A stretch of DNA of 43,430 nt from Gammaproteobacteria bacterium (GCA_018826895.1 JAHJYA010000134.1:1-43430), one strand, 5' to 3'; counted from the stretch's first letter, positions 1-9,335 are shown. Numbers and translations: made by a program. Notes: a model not told the origin generated them from the letters alone.

Positions 1-52
1 CCTGACATCCTGCTCCCAAAGCAGGCGCGCTACCGGACTGCGCTATACCCCG
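1..52 (-). tRNA. tRNA-Pro (UGG anticodon), partial
   Basis: The reverse strand starts CGGGGTATAGCGCAG at position 52 and continues through a D-arm, then an anticodon stem CCTGC/GCAGG around a TTTGGGA loop with anticodon TGG. The variable region and the start of the T-arm follow before the window edge. The T-arm, acceptor 3' strand and CCA lie outside, so this is the 5' part only. It lies just downstream of tRNA-Asn on the same strand, so the two are probably co-transcribed. Confidence 0.9.
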
Positions 53-62
53 ATAAGAAGTT

Positions 63-138
63 TGGCTCCGCGACCAGGACTCGAACCTGGGACCCAATGA
101 TTAACAGTCATTTGCTCTACCGACTGAGCTATCGCGGA
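63..138 (-). tRNA. tRNA-Asn (GUU anticodon)
   Basis: The reverse strand gives a complete 76-nt cloverleaf that begins TCCGCGATAGCTCAG and ends with an encoded CCA at 63-65. The acceptor stem TCCGCGA pairs with TCGCGGA, the anticodon loop reads CTGTTAA (anticodon GTT), and the T-arm carries GTTCGAGTC. It is separated by about 10 nt from the downstream tRNA-Pro. The promoter at 201-228 drives it. Confidence 0.97.
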
Positions 139-200
139 ACATCATACTTCTGCTCTTTTACAGTCTCCGGCGTCGCCGTTTCCCGTATCAGAGGCGCGCC

Positions 201-228
201 ATTTTACGGTTTAAAAGCACCCTGTCAA
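201..228 (-). promoter_or_regulatory. Sigma-70 promoter of the tRNA-Asn/tRNA-Pro unit
   Basis: On the reverse strand a perfect -35 TTGACA (223-228) is followed after 16 nt by a -10 TAAAAT (201-206). Right after the -10 lies GGCGCGCC (193-200), a GC-rich discriminator of the kind found at stringently controlled stable-RNA promoters. The distance to the tRNA 5' end (138) leaves a leader of roughly 55 nt to be removed by processing. Confidence 0.85.
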
Positions 229-266
229 CCCCTTAAATTGCTTTTATGACAATGCTTTGCAGACTT

Positions 267-327
267 AGGGTCTGTTAACGTTTCAGCCACGAGCTACGAG
301 CCACGAACGAAACCCCAACAGCCCCTT
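267..327. repeat. Dispersed palindromic repeat, class D (TAGGGTCTGTT type), copy 1
   Basis: AGGGTCTGTTAACGTTTC at the left end is matched in inverted form by GAAACCCCAACAGCCCCTT at the right end. Copies related to it are at 6152-6211 and 11229-11279. It fills the space between the tRNA promoter and the gene starting at 406. The rest of the 139-405 gap shows no gene. Confidence 0.65.
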
Positions 328-405
328 GGGTGGCCTACTATATGTCCATCGGTACTGTGATCGCCGCAGGACGTACCAACCGCCACGGCTCAGCCAGGAA
401 TATCC

Positions 406-2763
406 ATGAGTACTCAGGGTACGCCACCCAAACCACCCGCCACGATTCATACGTTGGCTAGCCGCGGGATCCAGCCACGCTTTGGCGATTTGGTGCAAAG
501 CTGCCGCAAGCTGGTGATGAACCACCTGGCCGAGCGCCTCACTCTGGTCTTTGCCCATGTCGATGACACCTTGTTCGAGTGCGCAGAAAAAGCCGAGAAC
601 AATCAGGTGCAAACGCTGTTCTTCGATGCCATGCGTGACATTCGCCGGCAACGACCGCAGATCGAGCGGCGCTACCACCAGACCATCGCCCGACAGTTCG
701 CCGACTTTCTTGACGGCAAGCTTGCCGTCCCACCCAGCCAGGCCCTCGACGCCGAGCATCTGGCGCTGGTACAGAACGAGGATTACGAAGAAAGCCTGCA
801 GATCACCAATATGGTCAGCCGGGTCAAGGCGCGAAGTGCACAGAGCCTGTTCGCGTTGGAGCAACGCCTGGCCTTGCTCAACAATGGTCAGAAGCTGATT
901 GAGGACGGCAACCCGTTCGGCCCGCAGATGATCGCCCAGGCATTTCGCGAGGCCCTGGCGCCCTGCCCCTTTACGCTACGCATCAAGGTCATCCTCTATG
1001 CGCTGTTCGACAGCCATGTCATGCAGAGCCTGGAAGCACTCTATGGCGCGCTGAATCAACGCCTGATCGACGCCGGCGTACTGCCCAATCTCAAATACAG
1101 CGCGCCACGCAATACCAATCCAGTGCCACGCAGCACACCAGCGCCTGCCGCTCCCGTTACGGCCAGCAGCCCAGGCACATCAGCGTCCACCGGGTCAGCA
1201 GCGAGCAGTTCGCAAACCCGCGAGTCGCGTACTGGTAAACATGGTGCAACACCGCTCGACCTCAATGGCCCGCCGCCCAGCGACCCGGACAACCTGCTTG
1301 ACGGCCTGGCTCAGTTACTTGGCGAGCATCGCCAGCGCAACCGTGATGCTCCCCTGCTCGGCGGCACCCGTAGCATCGCCAGTTTCGCCTCACGTGATGC
1401 GACCCGTACCTACAGCGCCGCCGAACTGCTCGAAGCACTCAACCGTATGCAGCGCGCGTCGGCCGATGAGCTAACCCAGCGCCTGCACAGCCCGCAGCCG
1501 GTCGAGGCGCTGAAAGCTGGCTTGCAGCACCAGCTTGACTCACACAGCAGTCAGCCAGGTCAGCAGAAACTGGCTGATCCGGAAACAGATGTCATCGACC
1601 TGGTGGGGATGCTGTTCGACTTCATTCTCGACGACGACAACCTGCCGGACCCTTGCAAGACCGCCCTGTCACACTTGCACACGCCCTACCTGAAGGTGGC
1701 GCTGCAGGACAAGGCACTGTTCACGCAGCACAACCATCCGGCCCGCCGCCTGCTCAACGCCATGGCTCAGGCGGGCGTGCTCTACGGCGGCGACGGCGAC
1801 GAGCGCGGCCTGCTGGCCAAGATGCAGTGGGTGGTCGAACGGGTAATCCATGGCTTTGAAGGCGACCTGCGGGTATTCGAAGAGCTGCTGGACGAGTTCA
1901 GCGAGTTCGTCGCCACCCTGCGCCACAAGGTCGAGCTGCGCGAGCGCCGCGCCGTGGAGGCAGCCAAGGGCCGCGACAAACTCCTCGGCGCGCGGCAGCA
2001 GGCGGTAGACGAGATCATCCGCTGCCTGGGCCGCCGCCAGCTACCGAACATCATCCGTAATTTTCTCGAGCTCACGTGGGCTGACGTGCTGGTCTTCGTA
2101 CTGCTGCGACATGGCGATCAAGGCCCGGAATGGCAACGCGCCCGCGAGGTCGCCGAGCAACTGGCCTGGAGCGGCACACCACTGGATGCGGCCGGCAACG
2201 AGCAACTGCAACGCCTGCGCGCGCCCCTGCTGGACGACCTGCGCAAGGGCCTGGAGCTGCTCGGCGGCTATCACGACGATGGCATCCGCCGCCTGCTACA
2301 AGACCTCGTTGCCTGCCAGTATGCGGTGCAAGCCAAACAGCCACAGGTAGCCGCCAAACTGAACCCGGTACTCCCCGAGAGCCCACTGGGCGCCATGCTA
2401 GGGGAAGATGCCACCCTGGCGACGTTGGCGCCCCGTGCAGCCGGTCTGTCCAGCCGCGCCCAGGCACTGGCGCGCGAACTGGGGCATATCGAGTTCGGTA
2501 CCTGGTTCGAGTTCGTCACGGGCGAGCAAATAAGCACACTCAAGCTGTCCTGGTTCAGCCCAACCACCCACAACTACATGTTTGTCGACCACAGCGGTCA
2601 GCGCGTGGCGATCAAGCCCCTGACACTGCTGGCCAGCGAAATGGAACAGGGCCTGGCGCGCATCGTGGTACGTGACCGTGGCGCGCCCATGGTCGACCGG
2701 GCGCTGAGTGCCATTTACCGCGTACTGCAGCGCGTCACCGGCCGCACGCACGAAACCCGCTAA
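406..2763 (+). CDS. DUF1631 family protein
   Basis: A 785-residue cytoplasmic protein with no signal peptide or membrane segment. It carries the DUF1631 signature VIDLVGMLFDFILDD near residues 397-411, followed by LPDP and the HPARRLLN block. A Ser/Thr/Pro/Ala-rich linker at about residues 235-280 separates an N-terminal helical part from the conserved core. The last 90 residues hold WFEF (700-703), LKLSW and YMFVDHSG, which look like a small beta domain. The start is supported by AGGA upstream of the ATG. The stop lies 9 nt before the PilZ-domain gene, so the two are likely one operon. The family has no established biochemical function that I can state. The link with cyclic di-GMP is an inference from the neighbour only. 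Confidence 0.9.
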   Translation: MSTQGTPPKPPATIHTLASRGIQPRFGDLVQSCRKLVMNHLAERLTLVFAHVDDTLFECAEKAENNQVQTLFFDAMRDIRRQRPQIERRYHQTIARQFADFLDGKLAVPPSQALDAEHLALVQNEDYEESLQITNMVSRVKARSAQSLFALEQRLALLNNGQKLIEDGNPFGPQMIAQAFREALAPCPFTLRIKVILYALFDSHVMQSLEALYGALNQRLIDAGVLPNLKYSAPRNTNPVPRSTPAPAAPVTASSPGTSASTGSAASSSQTRESRTGKHGATPLDLNGPPPSDPDNLLDGLAQLLGEHRQRNRDAPLLGGTRSIASFASRDATRTYSAAELLEALNRMQRASADELTQRLHSPQPVEALKAGLQHQLDSHSSQPGQQKLADPETDVIDLVGMLFDFILDDDNLPDPCKTALSHLHTPYLKVALQDKALFTQHNHPARRLLNAMAQAGVLYGGDGDERGLLAKMQWVVERVIHGFEGDLRVFEELLDEFSEFVATLRHKVELRERRAVEAAKGRDKLLGARQQAVDEIIRCLGRRQLPNIIRNFLELTWADVLVFVLLRHGDQGPEWQRAREVAEQLAWSGTPLDAAGNEQLQRLRAPLLDDLRKGLELLGGYHDDGIRRLLQDLVACQYAVQAKQPQVAAKLNPVLPESPLGAMLGEDATLATLAPRAAGLSSRAQALARELGHIEFGTWFEFVTGEQISTLKLSWFSPTTHNYMFVDHSGQRVAIKPLTLLASEMEQGLARIVVRDRGAPMVDRALSAIYRVLQRVTGRTHETR

Positions 2764-2772
2764 GGAGTCGCC

Positions 2773-3105
2773 ATGGACGATCGTCGTCAGCACAGTCGCT
2801 TCAGCACCGAGCTGCAGCTTGAAATCTTCGAGTTGCACAGCGGTACGCGTATCGGCCGCGTGGTCGACCTTTCGGCCGACGGCTTCATGCTATTTAGCGA
2901 CACCCCGCAAACACCAGACGAGCTGGTGGAGTGCCGGCTGGTCAGCGAGCAACTGATCGAGGGCATTGGCGAGGTGCGTTTCGGTGCAGACTGCCTGTGG
3001 TCACGCCCGGGAGCGGATGGTCAGCACAGCTGGGCGGGTTACCACATCATCGACCTGGCGGATGATCAGGCCGCAGCCCTGGCGGTTGTGCTGCGGCATC
3101 TGTGA
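2773..3105 (+). CDS. PilZ-domain protein (probable cyclic di-GMP binder)
   Basis: A 110-residue single-domain protein. The N-terminal RxxxR motif (R5-Q-H-S-R9) and the D32-L-S-A-D-G37 motif (DxSxxG) are the two cyclic di-GMP-binding signatures of PilZ domains, spaced as usual for the family. Nothing follows the domain, so this is a stand-alone receptor or adaptor. It starts 9 nt after the DUF1631 gene with a clear AAGGAG Shine-Dalgarno at the end of that gene, which suggests co-translation and possibly a shared job. Which process it controls cannot be read from the sequence. A hairpin repeat at 3160-3231 lies behind it and may help end transcription. Confidence 0.9.
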   Translation: MDDRRQHSRFSTELQLEIFELHSGTRIGRVVDLSADGFMLFSDTPQTPDELVECRLVSEQLIEGIGEVRFGADCLWSRPGADGQHSWAGYHIIDLADDQAAALAVVLRHL

Positions 3106-3159
3106 GCCCGAAGGTATCGCTCTCCAGGCGTGACCAGCACAGCAAGCCGCTTTAAAAAA

Positions 3160-3231
3160 GTAGCCTGGGTCGAGCGTAGCGACACCCAGGGATAGAGTCT
3201 CCCGGGTATCGCTGTGCTCAACCCAGGCTAC
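3160..3231. repeat. REP pair, class C (GTAGCCTGGGT)
   Basis: GTAGCCTGGGT at 3160-3170 is repeated in perfect inverted form, ACCCAGGCTAC, at 3221-3231. Each half also contains its own stem, for example CCTGGGT with ACCCAGG at 3164-3190. The unit starts with GTAG on each strand, the head tetranucleotide of Pseudomonas REP elements. A single class C copy is at 6222-6252. Confidence 0.8.
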
Positions 3232-3249
3232 CGGGCTGCCGGCCCAATG

Positions 3250-3339
3250 GTAGGAGCCCCGCCCAGGGGCGAATGCGGTTGCGGCCATTCAACCAAAACC
3301 GCGGTGTGACCACCATTCGCCGCGGGGCGCGGCTCCTAC
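3250..3339. repeat. REP pair, class B (GTAGGAGCCGCGCC)
   Basis: Left half GTAGGAGCCCCGCCCAGGGGC (forward) and right half GTAGGAGCCGCGCCCCGCGGC (reverse) face each other. Each is a GTAG head followed by a GC-rich hairpin. A second pair of the class is at 31804-31889. With the class C pair, it fills the 3106-3367 gap between convergent genes; no gene is visible there. Confidence 0.8.
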
Positions 3340-3367
3340 GCAAGCAGCATCACCGCAGGGCGCCTGC

Positions 3368-5932
3368 TCAGTGAAAGACGATTTCGTCGCCTTCCACCGT
3401 GCCGGTGACGCGGCTGCCTGGCTCGAACTTGCCGGCCAGGATCAACTGCGCCAGCGGGTTTTCGATCCAGCGCTGGATCGCACGCTTGAGCGGGCGGGCG
3501 CCGTAGACCGGGTCGTAGCCAATGGCGATCAACTTATCCAGCGCTTCGCCGCTCAGATCCAGGCCCAGCTCGCGCTCGGCCAGACGCTCACGCAGGCGAT
3601 CCAGCTGGATTTGCGCGATGCCGGCGATCTGCTCGCGAGCCAGCGGCTCGAAGATCACCACTTCGTCGATACGGTTGATGAACTCGGGACGGAAGTGCGT
3701 GCTCACCGCATCCATCACCGCCGCGCGCTGCGCTTCGCGGTCGCCGACCAGCTCCTGGATCTGCGTCGAGCCGAGGTTGGAGGTCATCACCACCACGGTG
3801 TTCTTGAAGTCCACGGTGCGTCCATGGCTGTCGGTCAGGCGGCCGTCTTCGAGCACCTGCAGCAGCACGTTGAACACATCCGGGTGGGCCTTCTCCACCT
3901 CATCCAGGAGGATCACCGAATAGGGTTTGCGGCGTACTGCTTCGGTCAGGTAGCCGCCCTCTTCATAGCCAACATAGCCAGGCGGTGCGCCGATCAACCG
4001 GGCCACGGAATGCTTCTCCATAAACTCGGACATGTCGATGCGCACCAGCGCCTCTTCGGTGTCGAAGAGGAACTCGGCCAGCGCCTTGCACAACTCGGTC
4101 TTGCCCACCCCGGTCGGGCCGAGGAAGAGGAACGAGCCACTCGGCCGGTTCGGGTCCGCCAGACCGGCACGGGAACGGCGCACGGCGTTGGCCACTGCGA
4201 CCACGGCCTCCTCCTGACCGATCACCCGCTGGTGCAACAGACCTTCCATCTTCAGCAGCTTGTCGCGCTCGCCTTCGAGCATCTTGCTGACCGGGATGCC
4301 GGTCCACTTCGATACCACCTCGGCGATCTCTTCTTCGGTGACCTTGCTGCGCAGCAACTGGTTCTCGGTCTTGCCATGCTGGTCTACCATCTGCAGGCTG
4401 CGCTCCAGATCAGGAATGATCCCGTACTGCAGCTCGGCCATACGGTTGAGGTCGCCCTTGCGCCGCGCCGCTTCCAGCTCCTGACGCGACTGCTCGATGC
4501 GCTGCTGAATCTGTGCCGAGCCTTGCACTTCGGCCTTCTCGGATTTCCAGATGTCTTCCAGGTCGGCGTATTCGCGCTCCAGCCGAGCGATATCTTCGTT
4601 GAGTTTGGTCAGGCGCTTGATCGCCGCGTCGTCGTCTTCCTTTTTCAACGCCTGGGCTTCGACCTTGAGCTGAATCAGACGGCGCTCCAGACGATCGAGC
4701 ACTTCCGGCTTGGAGTCGATCTCCATGCGGATGCGGCTGGCGGCTTCGTCGATCAGGTCAATGGCCTTGTCCGGCAACTGACGGTCGGTGATATAGCGGT
4801 GCGAGAGCTTGGCCGCGGCGATGATCGCGCCGTCAGTGATCGCCACCTTGTGGTGCACCTCATAGCGTTCCTTGAGGCCACGGAGGATGGCGATGGTGTC
4901 TTCCTCACTCGGTTCATCGACCAGCACTTTCTGGAAGCGCCGTTCCAGCGCCGCGTCCTTCTCGATAAATTGGCGGTACTCGTTCAGCGTGGTGGCACCT
5001 ACGCAATGCAGTTCACCGCGCGCCAGGGACGGCTTGAGCATATTACCGGCGTCCATCGCGCCCTCACCCTTGCCGGCACCAACCATGGTGTGCAACTCGT
5101 CGATAAACAGGATCACCCGACCTTCCTGCTTGGACAGCTCGTTGAGCACAGCTTTCAGGCGCTCCTCGAACTCGCCGCGGAACTTCGCCCCGGCGATCAG
5201 CGAGCCCATGTCCAGGGACAGCAGGCGCTTGTCCTTGAGGCCATCCGGCACTTCGCCGTTGACGATGCGCTGGGCCAGGCCCTCGGCAATGGCGGTCTTG
5301 CCCACGCCGGGCTCGCCGATCAGCACCGGGTTGTTCTTGGTACGGCGCTGCAGTACCTGGATGGTGCGACGGATTTCATCGTCGCGACCGATCACCGGGT
5401 CCAGCTTGCCTTCTTCGGCACGCTTGGTCAGGTCGACGGTGTACTTGTCCAGGGCTTGGCGCGATTCCTCGACATTCGGGTCATTCACCGCATCGCCACC
5501 ACGCAGGTTGCTCACGGCGTTTTCCAGGGCTTTCTTGCTCACGCCCTGACCCAGCAACAGCTTGCCGAGTTTGGTGTTGTCATCCATGGCGGCGAGCAGC
5601 ACCAGCTCGCTGGAGATGAACTGGTCACCCTTCTGCTGCGACAGGCGGTCGGCCTGGTTGAGCAGGCGCGCAAGGTCCTGGGACAGGTTGACGTCGCCGG
5701 TGGGGTTCTGAATTTTCGGCAGCTGGTCCAGCTCCTTGCTCAGGGCCTGGCGCAGACTGTTGACCTCGAAACCGACCTGCATCAGCAGCGGGCGGATCGA
5801 GCCGCCCTGCTGGTCGAGCAGCGCCTGCATCAAGTGCAGCGGCTCGATGGCGGCGTGGTCGTGGCCGACGGCAAGGGATTGGGCGTCGGACAGGGCGAGT
5901 TGTAATTTACTGGTTAAACGGTCGATTCGCAT
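3368..5932 (-). CDS. clpB: ClpB chaperone (Hsp100 disaggregase)
   Basis: An 854-residue AAA+ disaggregase that works with DnaK to rescue aggregated proteins. Order of parts: Clp N-domain (1-145), first AAA+ domain with Walker A GEPGVGKT (206-213) and Walker B ILFIDELH, a coiled-coil middle domain (about 410-530), then a second AAA+ domain with GPTGVGKT and [11 protein letters not shown]. Length matches the family. The ATG at 5932 follows AAGGAAGGA. Codon 149 is GTG, at the place where E. coli ClpB uses an internal GTG to make the short form lacking the N-domain; a GGTGG lies just upstream, so a short form is possible here (inference). The sigma-32-like promoter at 6008-6035 fits heat-shock control. 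Confidence 0.98.
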   Translation of the reverse strand: MRIDRLTSKLQLALSDAQSLAVGHDHAAIEPLHLMQALLDQQGGSIRPLLMQVGFEVNSLRQALSKELDQLPKIQNPTGDVNLSQDLARLLNQADRLSQQKGDQFISSELVLLAAMDDNTKLGKLLLGQGVSKKALENAVSNLRGGDAVNDPNVEESRQALDKYTVDLTKRAEEGKLDPVIGRDDEIRRTIQVLQRRTKNNPVLIGEPGVGKTAIAEGLAQRIVNGEVPDGLKDKRLLSLDMGSLIAGAKFRGEFEERLKAVLNELSKQEGRVILFIDELHTMVGAGKGEGAMDAGNMLKPSLARGELHCVGATTLNEYRQFIEKDAALERRFQKVLVDEPSEEDTIAILRGLKERYEVHHKVAITDGAIIAAAKLSHRYITDRQLPDKAIDLIDEAASRIRMEIDSKPEVLDRLERRLIQLKVEAQALKKEDDDAAIKRLTKLNEDIARLEREYADLEDIWKSEKAEVQGSAQIQQRIEQSRQELEAARRKGDLNRMAELQYGIIPDLERSLQMVDQHGKTENQLLRSKVTEEEIAEVVSKWTGIPVSKMLEGERDKLLKMEGLLHQRVIGQEEAVVAVANAVRRSRAGLADPNRPSGSFLFLGPTGVGKTELCKALAEFLFDTEEALVRIDMSEFMEKHSVARLIGAPPGYVGYEEGGYLTEAVRRKPYSVILLDEVEKAHPDVFNVLLQVLEDGRLTDSHGRTVDFKNTVVVMTSNLGSTQIQELVGDREAQRAAVMDAVSTHFRPEFINRIDEVVIFEPLAREQIAGIAQIQLDRLRERLAERELGLDLSGEALDKLIAIGYDPVYGARPLKRAIQRWIENPLAQLILAGKFEPGSRVTGTVEGDEIVFH

Positions 5933-6007
5933 GGCGTCATCCTTCCTTTAAAGGCAGGCCGGCGCGATGCATGCGCCTGAAACTACAAACCTGCCGAGAT
6001 GCAGACT

Positions 6008-6035
6008 AGATGAGGCCGATTGTGCGCGTTTCAAG
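6008..6035 (-). promoter_or_regulatory. Sigma-32-type heat-shock promoter of clpB
   Basis: On the reverse strand CTTGAAA (6029-6035) is followed after 13 nt by CCTCATCT (6008-6015). The known sigma-32 consensus is CTTGAAA, a spacer of 11-16 nt, then CCCCATNT; the -35 is perfect and the -10 has one mismatch. It lies about 75 nt before the clpB start, where such a promoter is expected. Confidence 0.8.
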
Positions 6036-6103
6036 CGGCACGCAGTTGATATGGATCAGGGAGGCCCACGCGAACGCTAGTGTCGCGACGCCTTCAAGAG
6101 CTA

Positions 6104-6125
6104 TCGCGAATAAATTCGCTCCTAC
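6104..6125 (-). repeat. REP, class A, single copy
   Basis: Reverse strand: GTAGGAG head followed by the 14-bp palindrome GCGAATTTATTCGC. Other copies are at 9235, 11054, 14591, 24805 and 39535. It lies in the 5933-6259 gap, which otherwise holds the clpB promoter and two more repeats. Confidence 0.8.
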
Positions 6126-6151
6126 TAAAAACGACAGATCAGCCTGTGACC

Positions 6152-6211
6152 AGGGCCTATAGACGTTTCATCGCGAGCCGCGTGCCGCGAACGAAACGTC
6201 AACAGCCCCTA
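6152..6211. repeat. Dispersed palindromic repeat, class D, copy 2
   Basis: AGGGCCTATAGACGTTTC pairs with GAAACGTCAACAGCCCCT at the right end. The flanks and the CGAACGAAAC block match the copy at 267-327, and the central 20-odd bases differ. Confidence 0.65.
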
Positions 6212-6221
6212 GGATGCTTTG

Positions 6222-6252
6222 GTAGCCTGGGTTTAGCGCAGCGATACCCGAG
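6222..6252 (+). repeat. REP, class C, single copy
   Basis: GTAGCCTGGGT followed by TTAGCGCAGCGATACCCGAG. It resembles the left half of the pair at 3160-3231 with several changes. It ends 8 nt from the stop of pgeF and may act as the end of that transcript. Confidence 0.65.
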
Positions 6253-6259
6253 AAATGCC

Positions 6260-6994
6260 TTACCGATCAGACAGCCAGATCAGCGAAGCAAAGCGCCCAG
6301 TGCGCGAAGCACGGCGGTAGGAATAGAAGCGCGGGTCGCTGTGGGTGCAAAAGCCACCGCCATACACAGCCGTGACCCCGCAGGCAGCCAGGCGGATACG
6401 CGCCAGCTGGTAGATATCCGCCATAAAGCGCCCAGCATTGACGCTCGGCACAAAGGCACTAGCGGCCTGGGGATGGCTGGCCACGAAGGCATCACGCACC
6501 TCGCCGCCGACCTCGAAGGCTTGCGGGCCGATGGCCGGCCCCAGCCAGACCAACACATCCTCGGGCGCACAAGCGAGCGCCGCAACCGTGGCTTCCAACA
6601 CCCCGGCCGCCAGCCCACGCCAGCCGGCATGGGCCGCTGCGACGCGGGTGCCGGCACGGTCACAGAACAGCGCCGGCAAACAATCGGCGGTCATGACCGT
6701 ACAGGCCAGGCCAGGGGTTGTGGTCCAGCTAGCATCAGCTTCATGCACCTGCGTCGGATCGGCGGCGACCACGCGCACGCCGTGCACCTGGCTTAGCCAT
6801 GCCGGTTGGCAACCGAGCTGGCTGACCAGACGCTGACGGTTCTTGGCCACGGCCTGGGGCTCATCGCCAACGTGATCGCCGAGGTTGAAACTGTCGAACG
6901 GTGCCTGGCTGACGCCGCCATCACGGGTGGTGACGCAGGTGCGCACCCAGGCTGGCGCCGGCCAGTCGGGGCTCAGCCAGTCATGGGCACTCAC
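6260..6994 (-). CDS. pgeF: Multicopper polyphenol oxidase-like / purine nucleoside phosphorylase family (YfiH)
   Basis: A 244-residue protein of the YfiH/laccase-domain family, which includes peptidoglycan editing factor PgeF and enzymes acting on purine nucleosides. The zinc-ligand pattern is complete: H71 (in SQVHG), C105 (TADCLP) and H122 (AHAGWRG). Length is normal. The start is a GTG at 6994 that overlaps the rluD stop as GTGA, so it is translationally coupled to rluD. In other pseudomonads rluD, this gene and clpB are neighbours; here more than 300 bp of repeats and the heat-shock promoter separate it from clpB. Confidence 0.93.
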   Translation of the reverse strand: MSAHDWLSPDWPAPAWVRTCVTTRDGGVSQAPFDSFNLGDHVGDEPQAVAKNRQRLVSQLGCQPAWLSQVHGVRVVAADPTQVHEADASWTTTPGLACTVMTADCLPALFCDRAGTRVAAAHAGWRGLAAGVLEATVAALACAPEDVLVWLGPAIGPQAFEVGGEVRDAFVASHPQAASAFVPSVNAGRFMADIYQLARIRLAACGVTAVYGGGFCTHSDPRFYSYRRASRTGRFASLIWLSDR

Positions 6995-7965
6995 CCGATG
7001 AACGCCTCGCGGTCCTGGCGCAGCAACGTCAGCAGCCAGACCAGATCATCCGGCAGCGGCGACTGCCACTTCATGCGCTCACCGGTGATCGGGTGATCGA
7101 GTTCGAGAAAACGCGCGTGCAGCGCCTGACGCGGGAAAGCCTTGAGGCTCTCGACCATGGTTTGGCTGGCGGCTGGCGGAATGCGGAAACGCCCGCCATA
7201 GACCGGATCACCGACCAGCGGATAACCGACGTGGCTCATGTGCACGCGAATCTGGTGAGTGCGCCCGGTTTCCAGCTTGACCCGCGCATGGGTGTGCGAA
7301 CGGAAACGCTCCAGTACCCGGTAATGACTGACCGCCGGCTTGCCACCGTCGCTCACGGCCATGCGCTGGCGCTGCGAGGAACTGCGGCCGATGGGTGCAT
7401 TGATCTTGCCGCCGGCGGTGATCACGCCGATGACGATGCATTCATAGATGCGGCTGACCGTGCGCTTCTGCAGTTGATCGACCAGACGGGTCTGCGCCTC
7501 GATGGTCTTGGCCACCACCATCAGCCCGGTGGTGTCCTTGTCCAGGCGGTGCACGATGCCGGCACGCGGCACGTTGACGATATCCGGTACGTGGTGCAGC
7601 AGCGCATTGAGCAGCGTGCCGTCGGCATGCCCGGCTGCCGGGTGCACGACCAGGCCAGCAGGCTTGTCGATCACCAGAATCTGCTCGTCTTCATAGACGA
7701 TGTTCAACGCGATGTCCTGGGCAATCCACTCGCCCTGGGCTTCCTGCTCGGCCTTGAGGGCCAGCTGCGCACCGCCGTGGACGATGTCGCGCGGGCGAAT
7801 TACCTCGCCGTCGACGGTCAGCAGACCTTCCTTGATCCAGGCCGACAGGCGCGAGCGCGAGTGCTCCGGGAACAGCTGGGCGGCGACTTGGTCAAGGCGT
7901 TGACCACCCATATCGGACGGCACCTCGGCGCTCATTTCTATGGTTTGGGTATTGATAGAGGACAT
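6991..7965 (-). CDS. rluD: Ribosomal large subunit pseudouridine synthase D
   Basis: A 324-residue enzyme that makes the three pseudouridines of helix 69 of 23S rRNA (1911, 1915 and 1917 in E. coli numbering). An S4-like RNA-binding domain (QRLDQVAAQLFPEHSRSRLSAW) comes first, then the catalytic RluA-family domain with the HRLDKDTTGL motif holding the catalytic aspartate. I chose the ATG at 7965; a TTG three codons earlier is the alternative. It heads a transcript with pgeF (4-nt overlap) and is divergent from bamD, with 159 bp between the two starts that must hold both promoters. I see no convincing -35/-10 pair there. Confidence 0.96.
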   Translation of the reverse strand: MSSINTQTIEMSAEVPSDMGGQRLDQVAAQLFPEHSRSRLSAWIKEGLLTVDGEVIRPRDIVHGGAQLALKAEQEAQGEWIAQDIALNIVYEDEQILVIDKPAGLVVHPAAGHADGTLLNALLHHVPDIVNVPRAGIVHRLDKDTTGLMVVAKTIEAQTRLVDQLQKRTVSRIYECIVIGVITAGGKINAPIGRSSSQRQRMAVSDGGKPAVSHYRVLERFRSHTHARVKLETGRTHQIRVHMSHVGYPLVGDPVYGGRFRIPPAASQTMVESLKAFPRQALHARFLELDHPITGERMKWQSPLPDDLVWLLTLLRQDREAFIG

Positions 7966-8124
7966 GCTCGGCAACGGCGGGGAGGTCTGAGAAGGTCTAG
8001 CCTTTGGTTTCGGCTACACGCTTGTGGTTAAATACGGCGTCTTTGCCCCAGGGATACCGGGGGCGCTCATCATAACAGGACGGCCTCGCTCAAGACAGCC
8101 GCCGTCTCAGGGACGCTAGCCGCC

Positions 8125-9141
8125 ATGCACGTGAAACACCTGCTGCTGATCGCCATCCTCGCCCTCACTGCTGCCTGCTCCTCCAACGAGGTGCTGGACG
8201 AAAACCTGAGCGAGACCGAGCTCTACCAGCAGGCGCAGACCGACCTGGACAACAAGAGCTACACCAGCGCGGTGACCAAGCTCAAGGCGCTGGAGTCGCG
8301 CTACCCGTTCGGCCGCTATGCAGAGCAGGCGCAGTTGGAGCTGATCTACGCCTACTACAAGAACGTTGAGCCGGAAGCTGCCCGCTCCTCGGCCGAGCGT
8401 TTTATCCGCCTGCACCCGCAGCACCCGAACGTCGACTACGCCTACTACCTCAAGGGCCTGGCATCCTTCGACCAGGACCGTGGCCTACTGGCGCGCTTCC
8501 TGCCGCTGGACATGACCAAGCGTGACCCTGGCGCGGCCCGCGACTCCTACAACGAGTTCGCCCAGCTCACCAGCCGCTACCCGAACAGCCGTTATGCACC
8601 CGATGCCAAGCAGCGCATGATCTACCTGCGCAACCTGCTGGCGTCCTACGAAGTGCACGTGGCCCACTACTACCTGACTCGTCAGGCCTATGTCGCTGCC
8701 GCCAACCGTGGCCGCTACATCGTCGAGAACTTCCAGGAGACCCCAGCCGTTGGCGACGGTCTGGCGATCATGACTGAGGCCTACCAGCGTCTGACACTCG
8801 ACGATCTGGCGGCCACCAGCCTGGCCACCCTCAAGCTCAACTACCCGGACCATCCGACCCTGGTCGATGGCGAGTTCGTACCGAGCCAGGAAGAAGCCGA
8901 CACCCGCTCCTGGCTGGCCAAAGCCACCCTCGGCCTGATCGAGAGCGAAACACCTCTGCCGCCGGGCCAGACCCGCGCCAGCCAGGACGTGATCCGCCAG
9001 TACGAAGACGCCCAGGAGCAAATCCCGGACGAACTCAAACCAGAAAATCAGGAAGCCGTGCGCCAAGAGGAGCAGGAAGCCGAAGGCAATAACAGCGACC
9101 GCTCCTGGTTCAGCTACATGACCTTTGGCGTGTTTGACTGA
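8125..9141 (+). CDS. bamD: Outer membrane assembly lipoprotein BamD (ComL)
   Basis: A 338-residue lipoprotein. The signal peptide ends in a lipobox LTAAC with the lipidated cysteine C18. Several TPR-type helical repeats follow (for example [21 protein letters not shown] and [19 protein letters not shown]). BamD is the essential partner of BamA in the outer membrane protein insertion complex. The C-terminal tail is acidic and Gln/Glu-rich (about residues 290-325), longer than in E. coli but usual for Pseudomonas. A strong terminator follows at 9156-9185, so it is a single-gene unit. Confidence 0.97.
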   Translation: MHVKHLLLIAILALTAACSSNEVLDENLSETELYQQAQTDLDNKSYTSAVTKLKALESRYPFGRYAEQAQLELIYAYYKNVEPEAARSSAERFIRLHPQHPNVDYAYYLKGLASFDQDRGLLARFLPLDMTKRDPGAARDSYNEFAQLTSRYPNSRYAPDAKQRMIYLRNLLASYEVHVAHYYLTRQAYVAAANRGRYIVENFQETPAVGDGLAIMTEAYQRLTLDDLAATSLATLKLNYPDHPTLVDGEFVPSQEEADTRSWLAKATLGLIESETPLPPGQTRASQDVIRQYEDAQEQIPDELKPENQEAVRQEEQEAEGNNSDRSWFSYMTFGVFD

Positions 9142-9155
9142 TCACGCAGCCCATG

Positions 9156-9185
9156 AAAAAGGGAAGCCTCGGCTTCCCTTTTTTG
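9156..9185 (+). terminator. Rho-independent terminator of bamD
   Basis: AAGGGAAGCC, a TC loop, GGCTTCCCTT (perfect 10-bp stem, 9159-9180), then a run of T. It lies 14 nt after the bamD stop. Confidence 0.92.
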
Positions 9186-9234
9186 TGCGCGCGATTTTTC
9201 AAAGGTGATACTCCCGGTCGCTGTTACCACTCGC

Positions 9235-9305
9235 GTAGGAGCGAATTTATTCGCGATTGCGTCGCGACTTTCGCGAATAAAGGCTAGCCCCCCTTCGCTC
9301 CTACA
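9235..9305. repeat. REP doublet (class A facing A'), 71 bp
   Basis: Left: GTAGGAG plus GCGAATTTATTCGC (9235-9256). Right, on the reverse strand: GTAGGAGCGAAGGGG, then GGCTAGCC and TTTATTCGCGA (9271-9305). The two heads face outward, as in the REP doublets called REPINs. The same arrangement with the same total length is at 14591-14661. Confidence 0.85.
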
Positions 9306-9335
9306 GGCACAGCGCTACACCAGCATCGGCGTCAA

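Noticed and set aside
1..330. tRNA genes as an integration site for a genomic island
   Set aside because: No integrase, no second copy of the tRNA 3' end and no mobile genes are seen downstream.
3371..5905. Very long open frame antisense to clpB (844 codons)
   Set aside because: The composition is low-complexity and rich in His, Gln, Leu and Val, as expected from the complement of a GC-rich gene. There is no family signature, and clpB is certain. The same holds for antisense frames over ileS, mksF/mksE and mksB.
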